Below are positions 1 to 8,001 of a stretch of DNA of 41,215 nt, piece by piece. The stretch's first letter is position 1. Each line of letters begins with the position of its first letter. The stretch is from an uncultured Clostridia bacterium (GTDB taxonomy: Bacteria > Bacillota > Clostridia > Lutisporales > Lutisporaceae), in the NCBI GenBank assembly GCA_937930535.1, contig CALGKJ010000112.1, positions 1 through 41,215 on the forward strand, written 5' to 3'. The position numbers were made by a program, and so were the translations under genes. The notes under the pieces are model-generated. The model was not told where the DNA came from. It did not search any database and was given only the letters and a program-made list of their open reading frames with translations.

Positions 1-1
1 T

Positions 2-1585
2 AAAAGATTTGGGGTGAGACTGCATAATCTGTACGGTCCCACTGAGGCAACGGTAGAAGTATCATACTATGATTGTCCTGTGACGGGGCTGCCGGAGATA
101 ATCCCAATAGGAAAGCCCATTGATAATATTAAGTTTTATATATTTGATAAATACTCTAAGCTGCAGCCTGTGGGCATACCGGGAGAATTATATATCGGAG
201 GGGCAGGAGTGGCAAGAGGCTATATAAACAGAGCGGAGCTGACAAGGGAAAAATTTATACAAACTCCAGAGGCGGAAGGAGATAGGCTGTATAGGACAGG
301 CGATCTTGCTAGATGGCTGGACGATGGAAATATAGAGTTTTTAGGCAGGATTGACCATCAGGTAAAGATACGGGGATTTAGAATTGAGCTGGGTGAAATA
401 GAAAACAGGCTATTGAGCCATGAGGACATAAAAGAGGCTGTGGTGATAACAAAGGAGGATGACAGTGGAAACAAATACTTATGTGCTTATATAGTAAGCA
501 CCTGCAGGCTGACTGTAAAGGTGCTTAGGGATTACATCTCTATGGAGATTCCGGAGTATATGATACCTTCACAATTTATAAATATAGAAAACATACCTCT
601 TAATCAAAACGGCAAGGTAGACAGAAATAAGCTTGTTTCTGTGAAGGGGCAGCTGATAGGAGGGGCTGAAAAAAGTGCGCCTAAAAATGAAACAGAAAAA
701 ATTATATCGGATATCTGGAATGGTTTGTTAGGACTTCAGGATATCGGTGTGAATGAGGATTTCTACGGTTTAGGGGGTAACTCTCTAAATCTGATTGAAA
801 TGCTGGCTAAGGTGAATAAGAAATTTGGAGTATCATTGGCTGTAGGCCAAGTTTTGGGGATTAGGACGGTGGAACAGCTTGGAGAGATGATAAAAAAATA
901 CATGGAGCGGAAAAAGGAAGATATATGTGTGTTGATGAATAAAGCTGGCTCTCGAAAAGTATTTTGCTTCCCGCCAATATCAGGATATGGAAATTATATA
1001 AAGCCTATAACGGCAGAGCTTGAAGATTATTCTTTCTACAGCTTTTCATATATAGAGAGCGAGGACGTTGTCGATATTTATGTGAAGAGGGTTTTGAAGG
1101 AGCAAAACAGTGGACCCTATGTGCTATATGGCTTTTGTATAGGCGGAAGGCTAGCGTATCATGTTGCTCATAGGTTGGAGCAGCTGGGATATGAGGTAAG
1201 CGATTTGATATTTATAGATACCGAGCCTGGCTTTACCGCAGGGGAAATGAAAGAAGAAGATATTGATGAACAGTTGGAAGTTCAATTTGAAGGTATGGCT
1301 TACAACAAAAGATTTGCTTCAATTATCGAAAGTGCCGTTAGAAAAAGAAAACACTATTTTAATTATCTGAATAATATAGTTGACAATTACACAGTAAAAA
1401 GCAATATTTATTGTGTGCATTCGGAAGAAAGCCGAAACAATATGACGTTGTGGAGCAAGCTGACGGAGAAAAAAATGAAAATTTACGAAGGGCCAGGTTG
1501 TCATGATCATATATTAAAAGATAATTTAGTATATTACATCGATATTATTAGGAATATATTGGAAGAAATATTTGGACTAAAATAA
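2..1585 (+). CDS. NRPS C-terminal part, A-PCP-TE (5' partial)
   Basis: The reading frame is open to the left edge and position 14 is an internal GTG, so the true start lies upstream. Visible in order are the last half of an adenylation domain (NLYGPTEAT, RLYRTGDLARW, VKIRGFRIELGE, and the catalytic Lys in NQNGKVDR), a carrier protein (LGGNSL, Ser codon at 782) and a C-terminal type I thioesterase of about 220 residues. The thioesterase elbow reads GFCIGG, so Cys (codon at 1136) replaces the usual Ser; a candidate Asp (FIDTEP) and a late His (GCHDHI) follow. It should activate and load the last amino acid and release the chain. Only positions 322, 330 and 331 (GrsA numbering: L, V, E) of the A-domain code lie in the window, too few for a substrate call. 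Domain identity is secure; the number of upstream modules is unknown. Confidence 0.95.
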   Translation, partial: KRFGVRLHNLYGPTEATVEVSYYDCPVTGLPEIIPIGKPIDNIKFYIFDKYSKLQPVGIPGELYIGGAGVARGYINRAELTREKFIQTPEAEGDRLYRTGDLARWLDDGNIEFLGRIDHQVKIRGFRIELGEIENRLLSHEDIKEAVVITKEDDSGNKYLCAYIVSTCRLTVKVLRDYISMEIPEYMIPSQFINIENIPLNQNGKVDRNKLVSVKGQLIGGAEKSAPKNETEKIISDIWNGLLGLQDIGVNEDFYGLGGNSLNLIEMLAKVNKKFGVSLAVGQVLGIRTVEQLGEMIKKYMERKKEDICVLMNKAGSRKVFCFPPISGYGNYIKPITAELEDYSFYSFSYIESEDVVDIYVKRVLKEQNSGPYVLYGFCIGGRLAYHVAHRLEQLGYEVSDLIFIDTEPGFTAGEMKEEDIDEQLEVQFEGMAYNKRFASIIESAVRKRKHYFNYLNNIVDNYTVKSNIYCVHSEESRNNMTLWSKLTEKKMKIYEGPGCHDHILKDNLVYYIDIIRNILEEIFGLK

Positions 1586-1677
1586 AAGCGAATAGTACAA
1601 ACTTTACCAACTAAACAGGGTCTGCAGGCTAGATATACCAAGGGCTTATTTTAAAATTTAAGAACTTATTATCTTCA

Positions 1678-1706
1678 TTGAAATCTGGCAATGCATGTAC
1701 TATAAT
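1678..1706 (+). promoter_or_regulatory. Sigma-A-type promoter upstream of the tailoring genes
   Basis: TTGAAA (1678-1683), a 17-bp spacer and TATAAT (1701-1706) form a near-consensus promoter. It lies in the only sizeable gap before the decarboxylase gene and about 45 bp upstream of its ATG, with the strong ribosome binding site GGGGAGGGGG at 1739-1748 between. It probably starts a transcript separate from the NRPS gene on its left. No operator repeat is obvious around it. Confidence 0.7.
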
Positions 1707-1751
1707 ACTTAAGAGATAGAAAAAATTTTCTGAATTTCGGGGAGGGGGACA

Positions 1752-2780
1752 ATGGCATATACACCTAGGTATGTTTTTAAGAAAGAGCAAATTATTGAAA
1801 ACTACAATCAAATCAAAGCACTATTGCACAATTGTGACATCTACTATTCACTTAAAGCAAATTCAGACTCTGGAGTTATCGGTGTTCTTAATGAGATAAA
1901 TTCAGGATTCGAAGTATCAAGCCTAGAGGAATTCAAAAAGCTTTTAAACTTTAATGTATCTACAGATAAACTTTATTGTGGTTTGCCTATAAAAAAGGCG
2001 GAAATGATTGAATTTTTGTATAACAATGGTTGTGACTACTTTGTTTTTGACGATATAAGAGAATTTGACAAATTACGAAACATAGCTCCCGATTCAAAAA
2101 AGATTTTAAGAATTTATATATGTGATTTAGTTCCGAATTGCATAGAGTATGGGATGAGTCTGGAAAAAATAGAAGCCTATGATAACAGTGAGTATAATCT
2201 GCTTAAGGCTGTTGACGGCATATCTTTTCATATAAGTGAAAACAAAAATACTGGGTATTTGTCAAGGGTTCTGGAGCGGGTAGAACCCCTGTTGAAAAAG
2301 CTTGATAACAGCAAAAAATTAGTTTTGAATATAGGCGGAAGCTATACACTGAATGCTCCTGAGGAGTTCTACCGGACCTTGAATGAGTGGCTGGAAAAAA
2401 TAAAAAAAGCCTATGATATCAAAATTATAGCAGAGCCGGGCTCCGCTATAATCAATAAAGCAGGAAAAATACATACAAAAGTTATTATGATAAAGGAAAG
2501 AGGCGTTTTTAATGATGTGTACCTGGACGCAGGAATACCTACAGGGCTTATGCGTCAACCAGGATATATCAAGCTTATAAGCAGGGAAGGCGAAAAGATA
2601 AAAAGAAAACCCCACAGGTTCTTTGATATTACAAGTCTGCATAGGCCTTTGTTTCAGGTTTTTCTGACCTATGAACTCAGAGAAAACGATATATTGGAAT
2701 TAGGGGATTGCGGAGCTTATACACTGTGCTACAGCAATGTATTCCACTCATGGGAAAGTCCGCGGGTAGACATAGAATAG
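1752..2780 (+). CDS. PLP-dependent amino acid decarboxylase, BtrK / ornithine-diaminopimelate decarboxylase fold
   Basis: This 342-residue protein has the alanine-racemase-like barrel of fold-type III decarboxylases. The PLP lysine is K35 in YYSLKAN, the phosphate-binding segment appears as AEPGSA, and the C-terminal catalytic Cys motif is GDCGAYT. It is shorter than lysine or ornithine decarboxylases (about 400 residues). Its motifs and length resemble the siderophore/antibiotic group that includes BtrK, which decarboxylates glutamyl-ACP in butirosin biosynthesis. Two free-standing ACP genes lie 1.5-3 kb downstream in the same run of genes, so a carrier-bound substrate is plausible. The ATG follows GGGGAGGGGG at good spacing and the promoter at 1678. 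The fold and decarboxylase class are secure; the substrate is inferred. Confidence 0.85.
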   Translation: MAYTPRYVFKKEQIIENYNQIKALLHNCDIYYSLKANSDSGVIGVLNEINSGFEVSSLEEFKKLLNFNVSTDKLYCGLPIKKAEMIEFLYNNGCDYFVFDDIREFDKLRNIAPDSKKILRIYICDLVPNCIEYGMSLEKIEAYDNSEYNLLKAVDGISFHISENKNTGYLSRVLERVEPLLKKLDNSKKLVLNIGGSYTLNAPEEFYRTLNEWLEKIKKAYDIKIIAEPGSAIINKAGKIHTKVIMIKERGVFNDVYLDAGIPTGLMRQPGYIKLISREGEKIKRKPHRFFDITSLHRPLFQVFLTYELRENDILELGDCGAYTLCYSNVFHSWESPRVDIE

Positions 2781-2813
2781 CTGTTGCCGGATAAAATAAA
2801 AAGGGGGTTGACG

Positions 2814-4193
2814 ATGGATAAACTAAAATATGTAGAGCACAGGAGCACCAACAGATTTGAATTACCGGGCATAAGTATTAATTCCCTTATATCCTTCAAA
2901 TCAAGTCTGTCCAGCGGAATAAGCCAGTTTTCGCCTCCAAAGCTGTATACGGATTGTTTTTTTAGTGAAATAAAAAATGGTAGATTTATTAAAAATTACA
3001 CCTTGTTTAATGGACATCCGACACTTACGGAGGCGCTGAAATATTACGAAAAGCTTTTGGCCGTTGAGGATTTCAGTATTCCGGATGACTTTGCGGACAA
3101 AGTATGTCTGACAGCCGGTGCAACGCCTGCGATAGTGTTTTTCTATGAATACTTTTCACAAAAATATCCGAAATCCAATATTCTGTTTTTGGGACTAAAC
3201 TATTATTTATTTTATGAATGTCTTAAGCGCTACGATTTAAATGGAATTACGCTTACCTCCAGGGAAAAAGGTAGAATTGCCCCTATTGTTAATGAGATAG
3301 AAGCTGTATTGGAGGAGGTCAAGCCTAAACTTGTGGTACTTTCCTTACCGCTGAATCCGTCGGGGGAAATATATACTGAGGCTGAGCTTAAGCAAATTAT
3401 CAGGCTGTTGAAAAAACACGATATATTATTTCTGATTGATAAATGCCAATTAGAAGAGTTTGCAAGCTGCTTTGAATTTGTAAACATCAATAAAGCTGTT
3501 TCAGAAGAGGGTTATTTTGAAAATACTATAATTATTAATAGCATATCAAAGACAAGAAGTTTACCGGGAGCAAGATTGGGGTATATAACCGCAAATAAGG
3601 AAATAATGAATTATATTACATATCTTAATGAAATATATTATTTCAATCCTCCGATGGTATACATTACGCCATTTATTATTGATCTGTTGTTCAGGATTAT
3701 TTACTTAAAGCAAAATCCAAATACTGCTCAAACGGATATAGCCAATATTATGAAGATGTTTAGAAATATGATAATAACAACCGGAGGCTCGGAGGTATAT
3801 ACGGAGTTTTTTAAAGGAATTTTGAAAAACCCCAATATAAATGAAGAAATAGATGGTTTCCGCAACGAGATTAATAGCAATTACAAGGTTATTTACAATA
3901 ATTATTTATATACAAAAGAAAAGCTCGGCAAGCATATTTATGATATAACCGAGCTTCGTGGAGGCTTTAACTTCTGCATCAGCCTCAATAAAACATCTAA
4001 AAAGGATCAGCTTAAGTTTTGTTCCGACACTTCCAAGGCTATACAGACCATAATATTGCCGGAAAGCTTTTATAACGGACATAATATTGAGGTTTCGGAG
4101 GAGCCCTTCTGGATGCGTATAACAGCAGCTTATCATCATGAAGAGTTTGTAAAGTTGATCGATAAACTATGCTTGCATATGGACAATCTGTAG
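2814..4193 (+). CDS. Class I/II aminotransferase (PLP, fold type I)
   Basis: The start is set at ATG 2814 rather than the in-frame TTG at 2784, because AAGGGGG at 2801-2807 is correctly spaced for it; this gives 459 residues. The sequence has the aminotransferase I/II landmarks: GHPTLTEAL, LTAGATPA, the NPxG loop as LPLNPSGE, a PLP-contacting Asp in LIDKCQ, and the Schiff-base lysine K246 in SISKTRSLPGARLG. It should move an amino group to or from a keto acid or aldehyde building block. It follows the decarboxylase gene by 33 bp and precedes two ACP genes, so the two PLP enzymes may act in turn on one amine-bearing precursor. The substrate cannot be read from sequence. The first 70 residues do not match the core family closely. 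Confidence 0.85.
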   Translation: MDKLKYVEHRSTNRFELPGISINSLISFKSSLSSGISQFSPPKLYTDCFFSEIKNGRFIKNYTLFNGHPTLTEALKYYEKLLAVEDFSIPDDFADKVCLTAGATPAIVFFYEYFSQKYPKSNILFLGLNYYLFYECLKRYDLNGITLTSREKGRIAPIVNEIEAVLEEVKPKLVVLSLPLNPSGEIYTEAELKQIIRLLKKHDILFLIDKCQLEEFASCFEFVNINKAVSEEGYFENTIIINSISKTRSLPGARLGYITANKEIMNYITYLNEIYYFNPPMVYITPFIIDLLFRIIYLKQNPNTAQTDIANIMKMFRNMIITTGGSEVYTEFFKGILKNPNINEEIDGFRNEINSNYKVIYNNYLYTKEKLGKHIYDITELRGGFNFCISLNKTSKKDQLKFCSDTSKAIQTIILPESFYNGHNIEVSEEPFWMRITAAYHHEEFVKLIDKLCLHMDNL

Positions 4194-4251
4194 CAGGTAC
4201 TATATTATACAGTTCTGATTGCTTATAAATATTTAATAAGAGGTGGTTTAA

Positions 4252-4506
4252 ATGAATGATATTCAAGCACAAGTAATTAAAATACTAAAGGAAAACACAG
4301 GAAAAACAGACATTGCTGATACTGATATAATAAATGGAAATTTTACTGATTTGGGAATAAATTCCTTAAGTTTTATTAAAATAGTAGTTGCTCTGGAAGA
4401 AGCCTTTAATGTTCAGTTTGATGATAGTCAGATTAATTTTGAAATGTTCGGCAAAATAGAAACTATAACTGGATTGATTGAAAAGATGATGAAGGAGAAA
4501 AATTAG
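4252..4506 (+). CDS. Free-standing acyl/peptidyl carrier protein (ACP 1)
   Basis: This 84-residue acidic protein has the four-helix carrier pattern and the phosphopantetheine site LGINSLSF, with Ser at about residue 42. AGAGGTGG lies just upstream of the ATG. Together with the BtrK-like decarboxylase and the BtrH-like proteins of the cluster, it could play the part of BtrI in butirosin biosynthesis, which carries an amino acid through decarboxylation until transfer. No adenylating or ATP-grasp loading enzyme for it is visible in the window. The phosphopantetheinyl transferase must also lie elsewhere. Confidence 0.88.
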   Translation: MNDIQAQVIKILKENTGKTDIADTDIINGNFTDLGINSLSFIKIVVALEEAFNVQFDDSQINFEMFGKIETITGLIEKMMKEKN

Positions 4507-4511
4507 CTTTA

Positions 4512-4541
4512 AGGCAGTTAAGTGAGCTTGCTTAGCTGCTT
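4512..4541 (+). other. Hairpin between the two ACP genes
   Basis: GCAGTTAAG (4514-4522) pairs with CTTAGCTGC (4531-4539) across an 8-nt loop, with one wobble pair, and the stem extends slightly outward. There is no T-tract, so this is not a good intrinsic terminator. It may stabilise or partly attenuate the transcript between ACP 1 and ACP 2. Confidence 0.35.
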
Positions 4542-4599
4542 GTTATGAAAGCTGGTCCTTTAAAATAAAAATTATAAATATTGAAAGAGGTAATTAAAA

Positions 4600-4851
4600 A
4601 TGTTAAGACAAATGATTGAAGAAAAAATCATAGAGTTTATAAAAGTGAAGGGTGCCGTAGCCGAAAACGTAGAGATTAGTCTGGATAAGCCCATCAATAC
4701 GCTTTTGAGCTCAATTACCTATGTGCAGTTTCTGATAGCTATAGAAGAGGAATTTGAATTCGAATTCGATGATTTTGAGCTGGATGTAAACCATTTTTCA
4801 ACCTTCAATGAGGTAATTGACGTAATATTTGAACGCAGAGCAGAAAATTAA
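4600..4851 (+). CDS. Free-standing carrier protein (ACP 2), divergent site
   Basis: This 83-residue protein aligns along its length with the neighbouring ACP; the helix II segment SITYVQFLIAIEEEFEFEFD matches SLSFIKIVVALEEAFNVQFD. The phosphopantetheine site reads LLSSITY instead of the usual LGxDSL. The modified Ser is kept, but the Gly and the Asp/Asn just before it are lost. It may therefore be modified poorly, or be read by a dedicated partner. AGAGG precedes the ATG at normal spacing. It lies directly before the SPASM radical SAM gene, so that enzyme may act on a carrier-bound substrate. Confidence 0.8.
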   Translation: MLRQMIEEKIIEFIKVKGAVAENVEISLDKPINTLLSSITYVQFLIAIEEEFEFEFDDFELDVNHFSTFNEVIDVIFERRAEN

Positions 4852-4897
4852 TTTTTTTAAACCGTTAAAATAAGAATATTAGAAGGGACTGATTATC

Positions 4898-5968
4898 ATT
4901 AATCATAAATGTGTACATAGATTATATAAGGCTATTAAGCTTGAGATGGTAAAGATTGAAGTGACTCAAAAATGTAACTCAAGGTGCTTAAGCTGCACTA
5001 CCTGGAAAATGTCAAAGGAGCTTTTGACTGGGGGTGGTGAGGTAAAGGAGGAGCTCAGCTTTGAGGAGCATTTGAAGTTGGTTGATCAAATAAAGGAGCT
5101 GGGCTGCAAATATATTGAGATACACGGTGGAGAGCCTACTCTCTACAAAAAACTTCCCGAGTTAGTAGAATACTGTACTTCCCTTGGAATTGAAACCTTC
5201 TTCTCTACCAACGGTTTATCAATGACAAAAGAGTTGGCAGAGAAGTTAGTAAATTTGGGATTGAAAAGAATTAACTTTTCTTTGGACGGGCCCAAGGAAT
5301 GCCATAATATTCTGAGGGGAAGAGAGGACGCTTTTGACAAGCTGATACAGGCCATAGAACATATGAATGCGGCGGATCCTCTGGGTAAGGTGTTTAAAAC
5401 TATAAATACCAATATTACGGTTATCAATATAGACAGAATTGAGGAAGTAGTACAAATAGCTGCAGAGCACGGAATACAAATGATTAACTTTACGCACCCT
5501 ACAATAATAAGCGAAGAGGTTGCAGATGTCACAAACAGCTATTTCGGAGAGCCGGCGGCTTCTCATAGGGTAGTGGCTGAAAAAGAGCTTGTACTGAGGG
5601 ACATTGAGAAAATAAAGGAAAAGAGAGAGGTTCTGAAAAAACACGCTCGCAAGTACGGTGTTAAGATTCCCAGAACTATGTTCTTTACGAGGAGTCTGGA
5701 GGATATCTCAAATGGGGTAAAGCGTGACAAGGAACAGTGCCTGAGCATATATGAAAGCTGCACGATAGATGCCTTTGGAAATGTATTTCCCTGTGAAATA
5801 ATCAGATATAATCTGGGGAATGTCAGAGAGCAGTCGATGAAAGAGGTATATCAGGGGCAGCGTTTTGAGGAGTTTACAAAAAAATACTCTGAGAACATAT
5901 GTAATTTAGATATATGCACCTATTGTGTCGATACAGTACATGACAATAAAGGAAGCTTTTTTATATAA
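4898..5968 (+). CDS. Radical SAM enzyme with SPASM-type C-terminal cysteines
   Basis: The core motif CNSRCLSC (CX3CX2C) binds the [4Fe-4S]-SAM cluster, followed by EIHGGEPTLY and INFSLDGP of the radical SAM barrel. The C-terminus has CLSIYESC, GNVFPC and CNLDICTYC, the Cys-rich SPASM/twitch pattern that binds auxiliary iron-sulfur clusters. The first in-frame ATG (4946) has no ribosome binding site, and it falls inside KLEMVKIEVTQKC, a segment usually continuous in this family. AGAAGGGA (4881-4888) instead points to a non-ATG start; ATT 4898 is chosen, which adds 16 residues. Family members do oxidations, epimerisations, cross-links or dehydrogenations, often on peptidyl or carrier-bound substrates. 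The exact reaction is unknown. Confidence 0.88.
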   Translation: MNHKCVHRLYKAIKLEMVKIEVTQKCNSRCLSCTTWKMSKELLTGGGEVKEELSFEEHLKLVDQIKELGCKYIEIHGGEPTLYKKLPELVEYCTSLGIETFFSTNGLSMTKELAEKLVNLGLKRINFSLDGPKECHNILRGREDAFDKLIQAIEHMNAADPLGKVFKTINTNITVINIDRIEEVVQIAAEHGIQMINFTHPTIISEEVADVTNSYFGEPAASHRVVAEKELVLRDIEKIKEKREVLKKHARKYGVKIPRTMFFTRSLEDISNGVKRDKEQCLSIYESCTIDAFGNVFPCEIIRYNLGNVREQSMKEVYQGQRFEEFTKKYSENICNLDICTYCVDTVHDNKGSFFI

Positions 5969-5986
5969 AAGGTAAGTACGTTCAAT

Positions 5987-6030
5987 TTGATATAAAACAC
6001 ACTAATTTAATATATAACTTAATTAGTGTG
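5987..6030 (+). promoter_or_regulatory. Candidate promoter overlapping a perfect inverted repeat
   Basis: TTGATA (5987-5992), an 18-bp spacer and TATATA (6011-6016) make a plausible promoter. CACACTAATT (5998-6007) and AATTAGTGTG (6021-6030) are perfect 10-bp arms that bracket the -10 box. The repeat could be an operator, or it could be a weak AT-rich terminator for the radical SAM gene just upstream. The gap of about 380 bp to the next large gene suggests that something is controlled here. Confidence 0.4.
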
Positions 6031-6069
6031 CTTTATATAATTATATATTGAGAAGAAAGGTACACAACG

Positions 6070-6213
6070 ATGGCAAATCGCAGTGTGTTAACCCAAAAGG
6101 GGAGAGAAGTCTTTTATGTAAATAAGAAGCAGGAAAATTTATTAAACTATCAGGATTTTTACACCTATGTTTCAAATCGGACTTATTTGAATTTCAGCTA
6201 CCCCAAAAATTAA
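6070..6213 (+). CDS. Small ORF of 47 codons, possibly the start of a decayed gene
   Basis: The ATG at 6070 is preceded by GAAAGG at 9-nt spacing. The product begins MANRSVLTQKGREVF and ends at TAA 6211. The same frame continues after that stop with 11 codons, a second TAA (6247-6249), then 25 more codons ending WYVNK at TAA 6325. Two explanations fit: a short functional peptide, or an ORF of about 85 codons broken by two TAA codons. I recognise no family. Its place between two radical SAM genes invites a precursor-peptide reading, but no leader/core pattern is visible. The rest of the 5969-6348 gap holds the inverted repeat upstream and the AGGAGG site of the next gene. Confidence 0.35.
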   Translation: MANRSVLTQKGREVFYVNKKQENLLNYQDFYTYVSNRTYLNFSYPKN

Positions 6214-6348
6214 GCAGCCAAACTAAATGGACATGCAATGATTTCATAAGAGAACGCTATTACAGAATTTTTTCCGCAATACGGCTGCTGGTCGGAAGAA
6301 AGCGGAGTTTGGTATGTAAATAAATAATATAATTATTAGGAGGTCTAA

Positions 6349-7926
6349 ATGCGCGTTTGTTTGGTTAATCCATCATTAATTAACGAGACTTCGGATGCAT
6401 CTCCCTTAAGCACAAGAAACAGATACTTTATGAATCCGTATAATTTGCCCCACATAGGCTTAGGCTATATAGCCGCTTATCTCAATAAAAACGGCTATCA
6501 AACGGATATCATAGAATGTGCCAGGTTGGATATCAGTGCAAATGAGGTTTGTGAAAGAATATATGAGGGTAAATATGACATTATCGGTATTTCAGCCTAT
6601 TATTTCAACTTTAAAAATACGTTGAAAATAATAAATGGTATAAAGAAAAAAAACAGCTCTGCCTTTGTTTTTTTGGGAGGCTATTTGCCCACTTTATCCT
6701 ATGAGCTTCTGTTAAACAGCTTTGACAACTTTGATTGCTGTGTTATAGGAGAAGGAGAATTTACTGCTCTGGAGCTGGTAGAAAAGCTGGACAAGGGTGA
6801 GGATTGGAAGAATATACCGGGTATTGCCTATAAGCAAAATAATGAGATTATTTTTACGGGAAAAAGAGATTTGATTGAGGATTTGGATATATTACCTTTC
6901 CCTGAAAAGCCTTTTATTTCTGAAAGAAAGATAGTATCAGTGCTTACAGCCCGCGGATGCTATGGAAATTGTACATACTGCGGAATACAGGAATTTTTTA
7001 ATAAGTGCAACGGTAGAAAGGTCAGAAGAAGAAGCCCGGAGAATGTGGTAGAAGAAATAGAATATTTGATAGAAAGATATGGAGTCAAATATGTATCCTT
7101 TAACGACGGAAATTTCCATGTAGCCTCAAAACCGGGAAATGAATGGTTTGAGCGCTTTTATCAATTGATAAAGGAAAAAAATATAAATGTAAAATTTCTA
7201 GTGGATTTCAGAGCAAATGAAATTGTTAAGAGCAGGCATATTATTGAAAAGTTCCTTGAGATAGGTTTGTATAATGTAAATGTAGGTATAGAAAGCTTGC
7301 TGCAGAAGCAGTTGGACTTTTTTAACAAACAGGTAAAGGTTGAGGACAATATAAATGCAATCAGGATACTTGAGGAATATAAAGTAAAGTATACCTACGG
7401 CATATTGATATTCGATCCAATCATTAAGATCTCCGAAGTGCTGGAATTTCTGAATAAGGTTAAGGAAATAGGACTATACAACGATGACTATAATATCAGC
7501 CCGCCTTTGTCCATAGCATGTACTGTAGTCGCTACGGAAGGGACTCCTATACACAAATATGTTGTGGAAAATGGCTTGCTGGCGCAAAATGATATAAATT
7601 ATAGATTCAAAGACGAAAAAACTGCCAGATGTCATGAGATTGTTGCCAAATGGCGAAAAGTAGTTACACCAATTTATAATAAAAATTATATTTCATACAT
7701 AGCCCAAGACAACAATAAAACTGAAGAATTAAGTATAGTTAAAAAAATGTATCAGTCTCTGTTCTTAATCGATCTGGAATTCTTCATTGAAGCGTGCAGA
7801 GAGATTACTGATAATTATGCCGATATGCAGCAGCTTACTAATATATTGAAAAAATGGGAGGTACATACGGTTTCTATAATGGAGAAACTAACAGAGATTG
7901 AGGGAGTTTTGCGGGAATACTATTAG
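6349..7926 (+). CDS. B12-binding-domain radical SAM enzyme
   Basis: This is a 525-residue class B-type radical SAM protein. Residues 1-150 form the cobalamin-binding Rossmann domain (MRVCLVNPS, HIGLGYIAAYLNKNGY, DIIGISAYYF, VIGEGEFT). The radical SAM core follows, with C204, C208 and C211 in ARGCYGNCTYC. A C-terminal region of about 140 residues is unassigned. Members of this large family are C- or P-methylases or catalyse ring rearrangements; the reaction here is not predictable. The canonical DxHxxG cobalamin motif is not seen, as is common in the class. AGGAGGT sits 3 nt before the ATG region. It starts the set B12 radical SAM, peptidase-exporter, BtrH-like, GT, BtrH-like, B12 radical SAM. 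Confidence 0.9.
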   Translation: MRVCLVNPSLINETSDASPLSTRNRYFMNPYNLPHIGLGYIAAYLNKNGYQTDIIECARLDISANEVCERIYEGKYDIIGISAYYFNFKNTLKIINGIKKKNSSAFVFLGGYLPTLSYELLLNSFDNFDCCVIGEGEFTALELVEKLDKGEDWKNIPGIAYKQNNEIIFTGKRDLIEDLDILPFPEKPFISERKIVSVLTARGCYGNCTYCGIQEFFNKCNGRKVRRRSPENVVEEIEYLIERYGVKYVSFNDGNFHVASKPGNEWFERFYQLIKEKNINVKFLVDFRANEIVKSRHIIEKFLEIGLYNVNVGIESLLQKQLDFFNKQVKVEDNINAIRILEEYKVKYTYGILIFDPIIKISEVLEFLNKVKEIGLYNDDYNISPPLSIACTVVATEGTPIHKYVVENGLLAQNDINYRFKDEKTARCHEIVAKWRKVVTPIYNKNYISYIAQDNNKTEELSIVKKMYQSLFLIDLEFFIEACREITDNYADMQQLTNILKKWEVHTVSIMEKLTEIEGVLREYY

Positions 7927-8001
7927 TAGATTCTGTGAATTGTACCCAGTTTTATAGGGCAGGATTTTATTATAAGTATTTTGGATAGAGGAGGGAGAGC
8001 A

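Noticed and set aside
2784-2813. TTG 2784 as start of the aminotransferase
   Set aside because: The ribosome binding site AAGGGGG lies inside this stretch and is correctly spaced for ATG 2814.
4512-4541. Intrinsic terminator between the ACP genes
   Set aside because: The stem has no T-tract, and the genes on both sides are clearly part of one functional block.
6070-6327. RiPP precursor peptide next to radical SAM genes
   Set aside because: There is no leader/core pattern, no repeated core residues and no RiPP recognition element or peptidase nearby. The frame is interrupted by two TAA codons, and the neighbouring enzymes fit NRPS tailoring.
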